Assembly (NCBI RefSeq): GCF_030316825.1
Contig: NZ_JASZYU010000004.1
Location: forward strand, 62,001 to 126,000
Reading direction: 5' to 3'
Source: Variovorax fucosicus
GTDB taxonomy: Bacteria > Pseudomonadota > Gammaproteobacteria > Burkholderiales > Burkholderiaceae_C
Length of the DNA: 64,000 nt
Below, one piece after another: positions 32,141 through 40,704 of this stretch (its first letter is position 1; the number at the start of each line of letters is the position of its first letter). Below the pieces are notes generated by a model. It had not been told where the DNA came from. It made no database searches and saw nothing but the letters and a program-made list of their open reading frames with translations. The translations under genes were made by a program, and so were the position numbers.

Positions 32141-32176
32141 CGCGGCCGGCCTGAAAGCGCTCAAGGGCCGGCCGCG
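32141..32176. terminator. inverted repeat between convergent dctD and MFS genes
   Basis: An 11-bp perfect inverted repeat (CGCGGCCGGCC at 32141-32151, GGCCGGCCGCG at 32166-32176) with a 14-nt loop starts right after the dctD stop and holds the MFS stop codon in its loop. It could act in both directions; there is no T-run. Confidence 0.55.
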
Positions 32177-33420
32177 ACGGCGTGGCCTGCCATGCGCCGC
32201 TGCACCCGCACCAGCAGCGTGACCGCAATGGTCATGTTCAACAGGTTCCACGCGATGCCGTTGATGAAGGCCGCGTGGTAGCTGCCGGTCAGGTCGAACA
32301 CCTTGCCGGACATCCAGCCGCCCAGCGCCATGCCGAGCAGGGTGCAGCCGATGATGGTGCCCACGCGGGCGCCTGCTTCCGCCGGCGGGAAGTGCTCGCG
32401 CACGATGATGGCGTACGAGGGCACGATGCCGCCCTGGAACAGCCCGAACAGCGCCGACACCAGGAACAGCGGCACCAGGCCGTCGAAGGGCAGGAACATG
32501 AAGAGGGCCACGCACTGCAGCACCGAGCCGAGCAGCAGCGTGCGCAGACCGCCGATGCGGTCGCAGATCGCGCCGGAGATCAGGCGGCTGGCGATGCCGC
32601 AGGCCAGCATCAGCGACAGCATCTGCGCGCCGCGGGCCGCGCCGTAGCCGAGATCGGTGCAGTAGGCGACGATGTGCACCTGCGGCATCGACATCGCCAC
32701 GCAGCAGGCCACGCCGGCCACGCACAACATGCCTTGTGCGGCGCCGAGGCTCAGGCCGAACGGGCGCATGGTCGGCATCGTCACCGGCCGGCCTGCCACG
32801 TTGCCAGGGGCGGCAGCCATCACCGCCGCCGGCGGCCGCGGGCGCATGAAGAGCGCCAGCCCCGCCATCGCGAGCCCGCAGAAGATTCCCAGGCCCACGT
32901 AGGTCGCGCGCCAGCCGGCGACCTCCACGAAGTGCTGGACGATCGGCGGCCACACCGCCCCCGCGACATAGTTGCCGCTGGCGCAGACAGCCACCGCCAT
33001 GCCGCGGCGCTTGACGAACCAGAGCGAGGTGTCGGCCACCAGCGGCGCGAACACGGCGCCGCTGCCCAGCCCGACGAGCACGCCCTGCACCAGCGAAAAC
33101 GCAAGGATGCTGCCGGCAAGGCTGGAGGCGACGTAGCCCAGCCCCACGCACGCCGCGCCCGCCAGCAGCGGCCACATCACGCCATAGCGGTCGGCCAGCT
33201 TGCCCATGACCACGCCGCCCAGGCCGAAGCCGATCATCAGCAGGGTATAGGGGAGCGAGGCATCGGCCCGCGCAACGCCGAAGTCGGCCTGTATCGCAGG
33301 CAGCATGACCGACACCACGTACATGCCGCTGCTGCCCACCGTCATGATCAGCAGCGTGATGAAGAGCCGCCACATCGCGTAGCGTGAGTCGGCTTCATGT
33401 TTCATTGGAGGGAGTGCCAT
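32161..33420 (-). CDS. MFS transporter
   Basis: 419 residues with twelve predicted membrane helices. The loop 2-3 motif of the superfamily is present as GKLADRYGVMWP, repeated in the second half as GAICDRIGGLRT. The sequence style (MYVVSVMLPAIQADFGVARADASLPYTLLMIGFGLG) is that of oxalate/monocarboxylate-type carriers of the MFS. Substrate unknown. The ATG at 33420 lies 3 bp after the EEP-family gene, so they form a two-gene unit; the ATG at 33405 is an alternative. Confidence 0.85.
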   Translation of the reverse strand: MALPPMKHEADSRYAMWRLFITLLIMTVGSSGMYVVSVMLPAIQADFGVARADASLPYTLLMIGFGLGGVVMGKLADRYGVMWPLLAGAACVGLGYVASSLAGSILAFSLVQGVLVGLGSGAVFAPLVADTSLWFVKRRGMAVAVCASGNYVAGAVWPPIVQHFVEVAGWRATYVGLGIFCGLAMAGLALFMRPRPPAAVMAAAPGNVAGRPVTMPTMRPFGLSLGAAQGMLCVAGVACCVAMSMPQVHIVAYCTDLGYGAARGAQMLSLMLACGIASRLISGAICDRIGGLRTLLLGSVLQCVALFMFLPFDGLVPLFLVSALFGLFQGGIVPSYAIIVREHFPPAEAGARVGTIIGCTLLGMALGGWMSGKVFDLTGSYHAAFINGIAWNLLNMTIAVTLLVRVQRRMAGHAVAAGP

Positions 33421-33423
33421 GGC

Positions 33424-34263
33424 CTACAGCTCGATCCATACGGGCTGGTGGTCGGATGCGCGCGTCTGCAGGTCGACGTCGATGCGCTGCACGCGCGGTG
33501 CGAGCGTGTCGCTGACGAACACGAAGTCGCAAGCCATCGGTTCCGGCCCGTGGCTGCGGTCGAACAGCCGGAAGGTCGGCGCATGCGGTGCCGTGCCATG
33601 CACCAGCGGCCAGGCGTCCTGCAGGCGCGCCGGGCCGAGGGGTTGCTGGATCGCCGTGTACTCCGGCTCGCTCGGCGCCAGGTTGAAGTCGCCGCACAGG
33701 ACGGCATGCGGCGTGTGCAGCTTGGCCTGGAACGGCGAACAGCTGTCGTCGGCCTGCGGCGGCGCCGCGGCTTGCGCGCAGGCCTCGGCGTGCAGCGCAC
33801 GCAGCGCCTGCGCCTGTGCCATGCGCTGCGGCTTGCTGTAGTACTCGAGGTGCGTGGTCATCACGCGCACCGCGCCGAGCACCGGGTCGCGCAACGTGAC
33901 GACCGTGCACATGCGCGGCATGCTGCACACCCCGCCATCGGCCGGCCAGGGCAGGGCGTGGTGCTGCACCTGCGCGACCGGCAGGCGTGTCGCGATCAGG
34001 TTGCCGAAGCGCTGGCGCCGGCCCTGCGCATCGAACTCGTCGACCGCTGCGCCGAAGAAGATCCGGAAGCCCGGCAGCAGTGCCTGCAATTCGGCCGGCT
34101 GGTCGCCCGGCGCGCCGGGCATGCTGGCATAGCCCTGTGCGATCTCTTGCAGGCACAGTACGTCGAAGTCGCCCATGGCACGCGCGCCTTCGACGATGCG
34201 CTGCGGGCGCACGAGGCCGTCGAGGCCGCGGCACCACTGCGTGTTCCATGTAACCATTTTCAT
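33424..34263 (-). CDS. endonuclease/exonuclease/phosphatase family protein
   Basis: 279 residues of the EEP (DNase I/exonuclease III) fold. Metal and catalytic residues are in TWNTQW (Asn), CLQEI (Glu), GDFNLAPSE (Asp/Asn) and the final SDHQPVW (Asp/His). It could cleave nucleic acid or a phosphodiester/phospholipid. Start 34263 (MKMVTWN) is supported by the fold beginning at once; an extended upstream frame reads through the phaB2 leader region. Upstream gene of a unit with the MFS carrier. Confidence 0.82.
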   Translation of the reverse strand: MKMVTWNTQWCRGLDGLVRPQRIVEGARAMGDFDVLCLQEIAQGYASMPGAPGDQPAELQALLPGFRIFFGAAVDEFDAQGRRQRFGNLIATRLPVAQVQHHALPWPADGGVCSMPRMCTVVTLRDPVLGAVRVMTTHLEYYSKPQRMAQAQALRALHAEACAQAAAPPQADDSCSPFQAKLHTPHAVLCGDFNLAPSEPEYTAIQQPLGPARLQDAWPLVHGTAPHAPTFRLFDRSHGPEPMACDFVFVSDTLAPRVQRIDVDLQTRASDHQPVWIEL

Positions 34264-34444
34264 TACTTGATGCCCGCCCGCATGAGGCTTGGAGCCGGAG
34301 CGATGGCATCGATCCAGTATAGAAAGATGGAAAGCCGTTGTGACAGGTGGTTGCACGTTGGCGTCAGTGTTTTCCTCAGCCGGCGGGAGACCATTCTTGG
34401 GTACAGTTCATCAGCCTGAACGGCTCTACAACCAAGGAAAATTC

Positions 34445-35182
34445 ATGAGCAAAAAAGTCGCATATGTCACCGGAGGGATGGGTGGCATCGGTACCGCGAT
34501 CTGTCAGCGGCTTCACAAGGACGGTTTCACGGTGATCGCCGGCTGCGGCCCGACCCGTGACCATGCCAAATGGCTGGCCGAGCAGAAGGCCGAGGGCTTC
34601 GAGTTTTTCGCGTCGGTCGGCAATGTGGGCGACTGGACCTCGACGGTCGATGCATTCGCCAAATCCAAGGCCGAGCACGGCACCATCGACGTGCTGGTCA
34701 ACAACGCCGGCATCACGCGCGACCGCATGTTCCTGAAGATGTCTCCGGAAGACTGGAGCGCGGTGATCGAAACCAACCTCAACAGCATGTTCAACGTCAC
34801 CAAGCAGGTGGTCGGCGACATGGTCGAAAAGGGCTGGGGCCGCATCATCAACATCAGTTCGGTCAACGGCGCGAAGGGCCAGGCCGGCCAGACCAACTAC
34901 TCCGCTGCCAAGGCCGGCATGCACGGCTTCACGATGGCGCTGGCGCAGGAACTGGCCAACAAGGGCGTGACGGTCAACACCGTGAGCCCGGGCTACATCG
35001 GCACCGACATGGTCAATGCGATCCGCCAGGAAGTGCTCGACAAGATCATCGCCACCATTCCGGTCAAGCGCCTCGGCAAGCCGAGCGAAATCGCTTCGAT
35101 CATTTCGTGGCTGGCCACGGATGAGGGCGGCTACTCGACCGGTGCCGATTTCTCGGTCAACGGCGGTTTGCACATGCACTGA
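34445..35182 (+). CDS. phaB: acetoacetyl-CoA reductase, copy 2
   Basis: 245-residue short-chain dehydrogenase with the PhaB features TGGMGGIGT, NNAGITRD, NISSVNGAKGQAGQTNYSAAKAG (catalytic Ser, Tyr, Lys) and the C-terminal VNGGLHMH. The ATG at 34445 follows AAGGAA. It stands alone, ends at its own terminator and is closer in length to the classic Cupriavidus PhaB (246 residues) than copy 1. Reduces acetoacetyl-CoA with NADPH. Confidence 0.94.
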   Translation: MSKKVAYVTGGMGGIGTAICQRLHKDGFTVIAGCGPTRDHAKWLAEQKAEGFEFFASVGNVGDWTSTVDAFAKSKAEHGTIDVLVNNAGITRDRMFLKMSPEDWSAVIETNLNSMFNVTKQVVGDMVEKGWGRIINISSVNGAKGQAGQTNYSAAKAGMHGFTMALAQELANKGVTVNTVSPGYIGTDMVNAIRQEVLDKIIATIPVKRLGKPSEIASIISWLATDEGGYSTGADFSVNGGLHMH

Positions 35183-35210
35183 AGAGGGGTCAGCTTCCCG
35201 TCAGTACAAG

Positions 35211-35231
35211 ACCCGCTTCGGCGGGTTTTTT
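35211..35231 (+). terminator. rho-independent terminator after phaB copy 2
   Basis: Stem ACCCGC / GCGGGT with a TTCG tetraloop (35217-35220) and six T at 35226-35231, 29 bp after the phaB stop. Confidence 0.92.
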
Positions 35232-35256
35232 CATGGGCGCTCCACTCGTGAAATTG

Positions 35257-35271
35257 TGGAAACCCACATGC
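35257..35271 (+). promoter_or_regulatory. candidate sigma-54 promoter for dctA copy 2
   Basis: TGG at 35257-35259 and TGC at 35269-35271 give the invariant GG-N10-GC spacing of -24/-12 promoters (TGGaaac-N4-aTGC). It sits 85 bp before the dctA ATG, directly after a terminator, and the sigma-54 activator gene dctD is 3 kb away. DctD-binding sites upstream were not identified. Confidence 0.6.
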
Positions 35272-35355
35272 GCGCGGCGTGCCGCGGCGCTACAGTGCAC
35301 GGGTCGTACACCTCGCCCTTCGGCGGGCGCGACGCACTCTCCAGGAGACATAGCG

Positions 35356-36699
35356 ATGTCCGCTACAACAACACCAACAACGACAAAGCCGCCGCTGTAC
35401 AAATCGCTGTACCTGCAGGTGATCACCGCCGTGATCCTCGGCGTGCTGCTCGGCTACTTCTATCCCTCGGTCGGCGAAACGATGAAGCCGCTCGGCGACG
35501 GCTTCATCAAGCTCATCAAGATGATCATCGCGCCGATCATCTTCTGCACTGTCGTGGTCGGCATCGCCGGCATGGAAGACATGAAGAAGGTCGGCAAGAC
35601 CGGTGGCCTGGCGCTGCTGTACTTCGAGGTCGTGAGCTCGATCGCGCTGATCGTCGGCCTGCTGCTGGTCAACCTGCTCAAGCCCGGCGCTGGCATGAAC
35701 ATCGATGCGGCCAGCATCGACACCAAGTCGATCGCTGCCTACACCGGCCCCGGCAAGATGGAAGGCACGGTCGACTTCCTGCTGCACGTCATTCCCAACA
35801 CGCTGGTCGACGCCTTTGCCAAGGGCGAGATCCTGCAGGTGCTGCTGATCGCGGTGCTGTTCGGCTTTGCGCTGCACAAGTTCGGCGGCCGCGGCACGCT
35901 GATTTTCGACGTGATCGAAAAGGGCTCCCATGTGCTCTTCACCATCGTCAACTACATCATGAAGGTCGCGCCGATCGGTGCCTTCGGCGCGATGGCGTTC
36001 ACGATCGGCAAATACGGCGTGGGTTCGCTGTTCTCGCTCGGCAAGCTGATGGGCGTGTTCTACCTGACCTGCCTGCTCTTCATCTTCGTGGTGCTGGGCA
36101 CGATCGCGCGCATTCACGGCTTCAGCATCTGGAAGTTCATCAAGTACATCAAGGAAGAACTGCTGATCGTGCTGGGCACATCCTCGTCCGAGTCGGTGCT
36201 GCCGCGCATGATGGAGAAGATGGAGAACCTGGGCGCCAAGAAGACCTGCGTTGGCCTGGTGATCCCGACCGGCTACTCGTTCAACCTCGACGGCACCTCG
36301 ATCTACCTGACGATGGCGGCCGTGTTCATTGCCCAGGCGACCAACACGCCGATGACCTTCATGCAGGAACTCACGCTGCTCGCAGTGCTGCTGCTCACGT
36401 CCAAGGGCGCCGCCGGCGTCACCGGCAGCGGCTTCATCGTGCTGGCGGCCACGCTGTCGGCCGTGGGCCATGTGCCGGTGGCCGGCCTCGCGTTGATCCT
36501 GGGCATCGACCGCTTCATGTCGGAAGCCCGCGCGCTGACCAACCTGATCGGCAACGGCGTCGCGACGCTCGTGGTGGCCAAGTGGACGAACGAGCTCGAC
36601 ATGGAGCGGCTGCACGCAGGCCTCAACAACGAGACCTGGATCGAGGCGCAGGAGCCCGAGGAGCTCATCAACGCGAAGACCGAGAAGATGGCGACCTGA
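35356..36699 (+). CDS. dctA: C4-dicarboxylate:cation symporter, copy 2
   Basis: 447 residues, closely related to copy 1 over the full length (same MKPLGDGFIKLIKMIIAP, SSSESVLPR and NLDGTSIYLTMAAVFIAQATNT stretches), differing mostly in the first 25 residues, around residues 100-150 and at the end. ATG at 35356 follows CAGGAGACA. The candidate sigma-54 promoter upstream suggests this is the DctBD-regulated transporter, whereas copy 1 sits behind lipA. Confidence 0.95.
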   Translation: MSATTTPTTTKPPLYKSLYLQVITAVILGVLLGYFYPSVGETMKPLGDGFIKLIKMIIAPIIFCTVVVGIAGMEDMKKVGKTGGLALLYFEVVSSIALIVGLLLVNLLKPGAGMNIDAASIDTKSIAAYTGPGKMEGTVDFLLHVIPNTLVDAFAKGEILQVLLIAVLFGFALHKFGGRGTLIFDVIEKGSHVLFTIVNYIMKVAPIGAFGAMAFTIGKYGVGSLFSLGKLMGVFYLTCLLFIFVVLGTIARIHGFSIWKFIKYIKEELLIVLGTSSSESVLPRMMEKMENLGAKKTCVGLVIPTGYSFNLDGTSIYLTMAAVFIAQATNTPMTFMQELTLLAVLLLTSKGAAGVTGSGFIVLAATLSAVGHVPVAGLALILGIDRFMSEARALTNLIGNGVATLVVAKWTNELDMERLHAGLNNETWIEAQEPEELINAKTEKMAT

Positions 36700-36731
36700 A
36701 AGGGTTGGCATCGATCCTGCAAAATGGATCG

Positions 36732-38423
36732 ATGCCGCACAGCGTTTCCCTGATCAACACCATCGCCGCCGGCCTCGGCCTGGCGCTGGTGCTCGGGTTC
36801 CTCGCGGTGCGCGTACGGCTGCCGGCGCTGGTGGGTTACCTGCTGGCGGGCGTGATCATCGGCCCGTTCACGCCCGGCTTCGTGGCCGATGCCGGCATTG
36901 CCGCGCAGCTCGCCGAGATCGGCGTCATGCTGCTGATGTTCGGGGTGGGCCTGCATTTCTCGCTCGACGACCTGCTCGCGGTGCGCAAGATCGCGGTGCC
37001 CGGCGCCCTGGTGCAGATTGCCGTGGCCACGCTGCTCGGCGCGGGCCTTGCCACCTGGTGGGGCTGGTCGGCCGGTGCGGCGCTGGTGTTCGGCCTGGCG
37101 CTGTCGGTGGCAAGCACGGTGGTGCTGCTGCGCGCGCTCGAAAGCCTGGGCATCCTCGATTCGTACACCGGTCGCATCGCGGTTGGCTGGCTGGTGGTGG
37201 AAGACCTGGCCATGGTGCTGGTGCTCGTGTTGCTGCCACCGCTGGCCGGCGCGCTCGGCGGTTCGGCCGCGCACGCAAACGCCGACCCGGTCTGGCAGAC
37301 GCTCGGCCTGACGCTGCTGCAGGTGGGCGGCTTTGTCGCGCTGATGCTGGTGGTGGGCCGCCGGTTCTTTCCGTGGTTGCTGTGGCAGGTGACGCGCACC
37401 GGCTCGCGCGAGCTGTTCACGCTGTGCGTGGTGGCCGCCGCAGTGGGCATCGCGTTCGCCTCGGCGGCGTTGTTCGGCGTGTCGTTTGCGCTCGGCGCTT
37501 TCTTTGCCGGCATGGTGATGCGCGAATCCGAGTTCGCGCACCGCGCCGCACAGGAATCGCTGCCGCTGCGCGATGCCTTCGCCGTGCTGTTCTTCGTGTC
37601 GGTGGGCATGCTGTTCGATCCGTCGATCCTGCTGCAGCGGCCGCTGCAGGTGCTGGCCGTGGTCGGCGTGATCGTGGTGGGCAAGTCAGTGGCGGCCTGC
37701 GCGCTGGTGCTGCTGCTGCGCTACCCGCTGCACACGGCGCTGACGGTGAGCGCGAGCCTGGCGCAGATCGGCGAGTTCTCTTTCATCCTGGCCGGCCTGG
37801 GCGTGTCGCTGGGGCTGCTGTCGGCTGAAGGCCAGAGCCTGATTCTGGCCGGCGCCCTGATCTCGATTGCGACCAATCCGCTCTGGTTCAGCGCCATTGC
37901 GCCGCTGCAGAAATGGTTGCACGCGCGCTCCGCGCTCGCGCGCGAACTCGAGGCGCGGGACGACCCGTTGGCCGAGCTGCCCATGAGCACCGATGCGCGC
38001 TACCTGTCGCGCCAGGTGGTTCTGGTCGGCTACGGCCGCGTCGGGCGGCGCATCGCGGCGGCGCTGTCCGAGCACGACATTCCGTTCGTGGTTGCCGAGC
38101 AGAACCGTGAACTGGTCGAAAGGCTGCGCGCCAACGGGATGGCGGCCGTGTTCGGCGACGCAACCGATCCGGGCGTGCTGATCCAGGCGCACATTGCGCG
38201 GGCGCGCGTGCTGGTGGTTGCCACGCCCGACACGATCCATGTGCGCCAGATGATCGAAGCCGCCCGTACGCTCAACCCCGGCATCCTGACGGTGATTCGC
38301 AGCCACAACGAAGAAGAGGCGGCATTGCTGTCGCACGACGACACCGCCATCGTGTTCCTGGGGGAGCACGAACTCGCCCAGGCCATGGCCCGCGAGGTCG
38401 TCCGGCGCGCGGCACCGGCCTGA
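36732..38423 (+). CDS. KefB/YbaL-type cation:proton antiporter with TrkA-N domain
   Basis: 563 residues. The first 390 or so form a CPA2-family Na+/H+ or K+/H+ antiporter (GYLLAGVIIGPFTPGF, ALVFGLALSVASTVVLLRAL, VGWLVVEDLAMVL, with about 12 helices), followed by a cytoplasmic RCK/TrkA-N Rossmann domain starting VVLVGYGRVGRRIAAAL near residue 435. The C-terminal TrkA-C domain is missing, as in YbaL/KefB relatives. Likely K+ efflux or pH homeostasis. ATG 36732 is 32 bp behind dctA copy 2. Confidence 0.88.
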   Translation: MPHSVSLINTIAAGLGLALVLGFLAVRVRLPALVGYLLAGVIIGPFTPGFVADAGIAAQLAEIGVMLLMFGVGLHFSLDDLLAVRKIAVPGALVQIAVATLLGAGLATWWGWSAGAALVFGLALSVASTVVLLRALESLGILDSYTGRIAVGWLVVEDLAMVLVLVLLPPLAGALGGSAAHANADPVWQTLGLTLLQVGGFVALMLVVGRRFFPWLLWQVTRTGSRELFTLCVVAAAVGIAFASAALFGVSFALGAFFAGMVMRESEFAHRAAQESLPLRDAFAVLFFVSVGMLFDPSILLQRPLQVLAVVGVIVVGKSVAACALVLLLRYPLHTALTVSASLAQIGEFSFILAGLGVSLGLLSAEGQSLILAGALISIATNPLWFSAIAPLQKWLHARSALARELEARDDPLAELPMSTDARYLSRQVVLVGYGRVGRRIAAALSEHDIPFVVAEQNRELVERLRANGMAAVFGDATDPGVLIQAHIARARVLVVATPDTIHVRQMIEAARTLNPGILTVIRSHNEEEAALLSHDDTAIVFLGEHELAQAMAREVVRRAAPA

Positions 38424-38500
38424 GCCGGGCGAAAACCAGCTCGTACCAGGTCGCGCTCAAAGACGGGGAACCCGGGCTGCGAGCTTGACGTTTCGGGGTT

Positions 38501-38757
38501 CGTTCGGGGTGGGCCGCTGGCGGCGGGTGGCCCCTTCCGCGAATGTCCCCCGGCCTGCGGCCTCCTCCTTTATTTCGCTGCAGGGGCCACCCACCACCAT
38601 CGGCCAGGGCACGCTCTGCATATCCAGCACGAAACGGTCACGCCGCGTCCAGGCTCAGGGCGGTGGGGCACGCTGCGCAGCGAAATTAAGGAGGAGGGCG
38701 AAGCCCGGGGGACATTCGCGGAGCAGCGTGCCCCGCCGCCCTGATCCCACCCCGGAA
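38501..38757. repeat. long imperfect inverted repeat, REP/BIME-like element
   Basis: The 383-bp space after the antiporter gene contains no gene but a two-armed palindrome. Core arms are 38537-38582 and 38677-38722: reading arm 2 in reverse complement, 17 bases match, then a 7-base block differs, then 10 match, one differs and 10 match. The divergent block lies within a small hairpin in each arm (GGCC-TGC-GGCC in arm 1; GGGC-TTC-GCCC in arm 2). Weaker symmetry extends to CGGGGTGGG near 38505 and its complement near 38750. Such paired hairpin units resemble REP/BIME repeats of Gammaproteobacteria. Confidence 0.75.
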
Positions 38758-38806
38758 TTTCAGCGCTCAGATCCCCCGGATCGAGATCCTTGAATGCAAG
38801 ACCGTA

Positions 38807-39211
38807 TCAGAGGTCTTCGATCACCAGCGTGCGATAGCGCTGTGCCATCGAGTAAGGCACCGTGCGAACCACCGCCATCATCCGCTCGACCACCTTGGCG
38901 TCCGGCGTCTTGACCAGCAGCCCGGTGTGTCCTTCGCGCGCCAGCTTGGCATAGGCACGCACCGTGGCGCCTTCGGTGCCGGCGGAGGGCAGGGGGTCGT
39001 CGGCATGGCTGACCGTCGGCGCAATCTCCGCCAGGATGGTCGCGGAAGGCACCAGGTACACCTCGTCGGCGCTCACGTCGCTGGCGATCAGTTGCTTGCC
39101 GACCTGTTCGGCGTTGTCGCGATCCGGAAACATCACCATGGAATAGCCGGTCGGGTAGAACACGCCGCCAAAGGTGGCGAGCATGTGCGAGTCGAGTGTG
39201 AACTGCTTCAT
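38807..39211 (-). CDS. conserved hypothetical protein
   Basis: 134 residues, soluble-looking, starting MKQFTLDSHMLATFGGVFYPTGYSMVMFP with an AAGGAG eight bases before the ATG at 39211. The pattern FPDRDNAEQVGKQLIASDV (helix following a strand) and a second similar unit near LLVKTPDAKVVERMMAVV suggest a small alpha/beta, ferredoxin-like fold of two repeats. No function recognised. It is divergent from the next gene with 237 bp of AT-richer sequence in between. Confidence 0.75.
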   Translation of the reverse strand: MKQFTLDSHMLATFGGVFYPTGYSMVMFPDRDNAEQVGKQLIASDVSADEVYLVPSATILAEIAPTVSHADDPLPSAGTEGATVRAYAKLAREGHTGLLVKTPDAKVVERMMAVVRTVPYSMAQRYRTLVIEDL

Positions 39212-39448
39212 GACGGCTGCTCCTTCTAGTGGGATTAACCGCACCAGCGTAGGCGTCCGGCATGGCGTGCGCTGTAGGAGAAGCAACAAAACGTGTGCAC
39301 ATCCGTTGCTGAAAATACCCGGCGGCGTGTAATACCTACGTTTATTTTCTTACGCATGGTCACATTTGCACTTAATCGTGAAATTGTGGTTAGGTGTTGT
39401 GCAAACGACTGCATACGATTGGCGTACTTTCAACTTATCCCTCTCGTT

Positions 39449-39694
39449 TTGTCCAACTCCACGCCCAATCAGCTGCGAAACATTGCGTTGACCGTGCACG
39501 AGCTCGAGCAGGGCGAGTTCTACTGGGTGTTGATGGAAGGCGCCGACAACGACGCGCCGGCGGCTGCCGAAGAGTCGTTGCCCTACCTGCCGCTCGAGGC
39601 TGCTGTCGAGCCGTACACCACCTACGCGAACGCGCTGGTAGCGGGCGTGGCCGCGATCCGCCGAATGTTCGGCCCCAACGGCCCACGTGGCTGA
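39449..39694 (+). CDS. hypothetical protein
   Basis: 81 residues if it starts at the TTG 39449 (LSNSTPNQLRNIALTVHELEQGEFYWVLMEG). The open frame extends up to an ATG at 39293, but the upstream part runs through AT-rich, non-coding-looking sequence and is Cys/Arg-rich, so the short form is preferred; an ATG at 39357 is a third option. Acidic, no TM segment, no recognised family. The following gene overlaps or abuts its end. Confidence 0.6.
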   Translation: MSNSTPNQLRNIALTVHELEQGEFYWVLMEGADNDAPAAAEESLPYLPLEAAVEPYTTYANALVAGVAAIRRMFGPNGPRG

Positions 39695-39725
39695 GCGCAC
39701 GCGGCGGCGCCCCGGAAGCATCGAC

Positions 39726-40292
39726 ATGGAAAAAAAGATACTCACGGTTCTGGTCGCAATCGCAATCGGTCTCGCAGCTGTCGGCTGGTGGTTCCGGCCC
39801 ACCACGGCGGGCGAATGGGCGGCGTGGATCCAGGTTTTCGGGGTTCTGCTGGCGGTTGGCTGGAGCCTGCGGCTGCAGGCGCAGGCTTCGCGGCAGGCGC
39901 AGCGGCAGGCGGCCCAGGTCGCGGCGGCGTTTGCGTCGAACCTGCACTGGGCCTTTCGCAAGCTCAACGACGCCAGCGGCAAGCGCAGTTGGGCCGACTA
40001 CAAGGTGAATCGCCGCATCCTCGAAGAAATCCTGGCGCAAGGCCGCGAAATCACGCTGCAGCTGCTCGACGGCCGGTCGCTCGCCATGGTGACCAGCCTG
40101 CGCTCGCTGGCGGTCGAGGCGCTCGAGCTGACCGAGCTGCATGGTGGTGACGGCAACTGGCCGCCGCTGCAGCTGTACTTCGAAAAGCGCCTGCCGAGCA
40201 TTGCGGGGTGGCTTTCGGCCACCGGCAATCCGCCGGAAGTCAGCGGCCCCACGGACTATGCGGGCCTGCGCACCTCCCTCGGCGGCCTGTAG
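39726..40292 (+). CDS. membrane protein of unknown function
   Basis: 188 residues with two N-terminal transmembrane segments (about 6-24 and 30-50) and a helical, Gln/Ala-rich cytoplasmic region (LQAQASRQAQRQAAQVAAAFASNLHWAF). Start ATG 39726 (MEKKILTVL); a GTG at 39687 in frame would overlap the preceding gene by 8 bp. Last intact chromosomal gene before the prophage. Confidence 0.7.
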   Translation: MEKKILTVLVAIAIGLAAVGWWFRPTTAGEWAAWIQVFGVLLAVGWSLRLQAQASRQAQRQAAQVAAAFASNLHWAFRKLNDASGKRSWADYKVNRRILEEILAQGREITLQLLDGRSLAMVTSLRSLAVEALELTELHGGDGNWPPLQLYFEKRLPSIAGWLSATGNPPEVSGPTDYAGLRTSLGGL

Positions 40293-40351
40293 GCGAAAAT
40301 AGGCAGCTGCCCGTCGCCGACGGGCGCGCCTCTTCGCCCTTTTTGCTCCCC

Positions 40352-40456
40352 ATGTCCGATTCCCCGGCAAAGCTCGCCGCCGACCGCGTCTCCGTCGCCC
40401 CCATGATGGACTGGGCAGAATGCAAGCATCCATGCGGCTTCCGGGCCTGCCCGTAG
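40352..40456 (+). pseudogene. dusA: tRNA-dihydrouridine synthase A, 5' fragment interrupted by prophage
   Basis: The ATG at 40352 starts MSDSPAKLAADRVSVAPMMDW, whose SVAPMMDW is the FMN-binding start of DusA proteins (normally followed by TDRHCR). After the TGG codon at 40412-40414 the frame runs into unrelated sequence and stops at 40456, giving a 34-codon hybrid ORF. dusA is a documented attachment target of temperate phages and islands. The rest of dusA should lie beyond the right end of the window; whether it regains a start codon from the phage cannot be seen here. Confidence 0.88.
40391..40416. other. putative prophage attachment site (attL) inside dusA
   Basis: The coding sequence stays dusA-like up to ATGATGGACTGG (40403-40414) and is phage-like immediately afterwards, so the core of the att site must end about here. 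The matching attR copy is outside the window, so exact core length is unknown. Confidence 0.7.
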
Positions 40457-40470
40457 CAATCCGGTAGCCA

Positions 40471-40704
40471 TCAGCCAGCAGCACGAGCCGCCTCGCGCTG
40501 GCTGTCGATGTAGGCCGCAACGTCCGAAATGTGGGCCACCCAATCGCCAGAATCGCCCAGCTTGAACATCGGGAACGGCATCCGATGGGCATAGATCCGG
40601 TTCTGCGCCGTGCGGGGCTCGATGCTCAGCAGCGCGGACACTTCGGACAGGTTCAGGGTCGGTCGCCCGTCCGTCTGGATCAGCAGCATCATTTCGGTTT
40701 TCAT
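40471..40704 (-). CDS. small helix-turn-helix protein next to attL (PrtN-like, possible excisionase)
   Basis: 77 residues. LNLSEVSALLSIEPRTAQNRIYAHRMPFPMFKLG reads as a MerR/AlpA-type winged helix with the wing WVAHISDVAAYIDSQR, the layout of excisionases and of the pyocin-activator PrtN family. It is the last gene of the leftward operon, ends about 55 bp from the dusA junction, and its ATG overlaps the stop of the HNH gene (ATGA). Position argues for Xis; an activator role is the alternative. Confidence 0.75.
   Translation of the reverse strand: MKTEMMLLIQTDGRPTLNLSEVSALLSIEPRTAQNRIYAHRMPFPMFKLGDSGDWVAHISDVAAYIDSQREAARAAG

Noticed and set aside
39293..39448. N-terminal extension of the 39449 gene from the ATG at 39293
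   Set aside because: The stretch is AT-rich, translates to a Cys/Arg/Ile mix unlike the rest and has no ribosome site; it was kept as non-coding.
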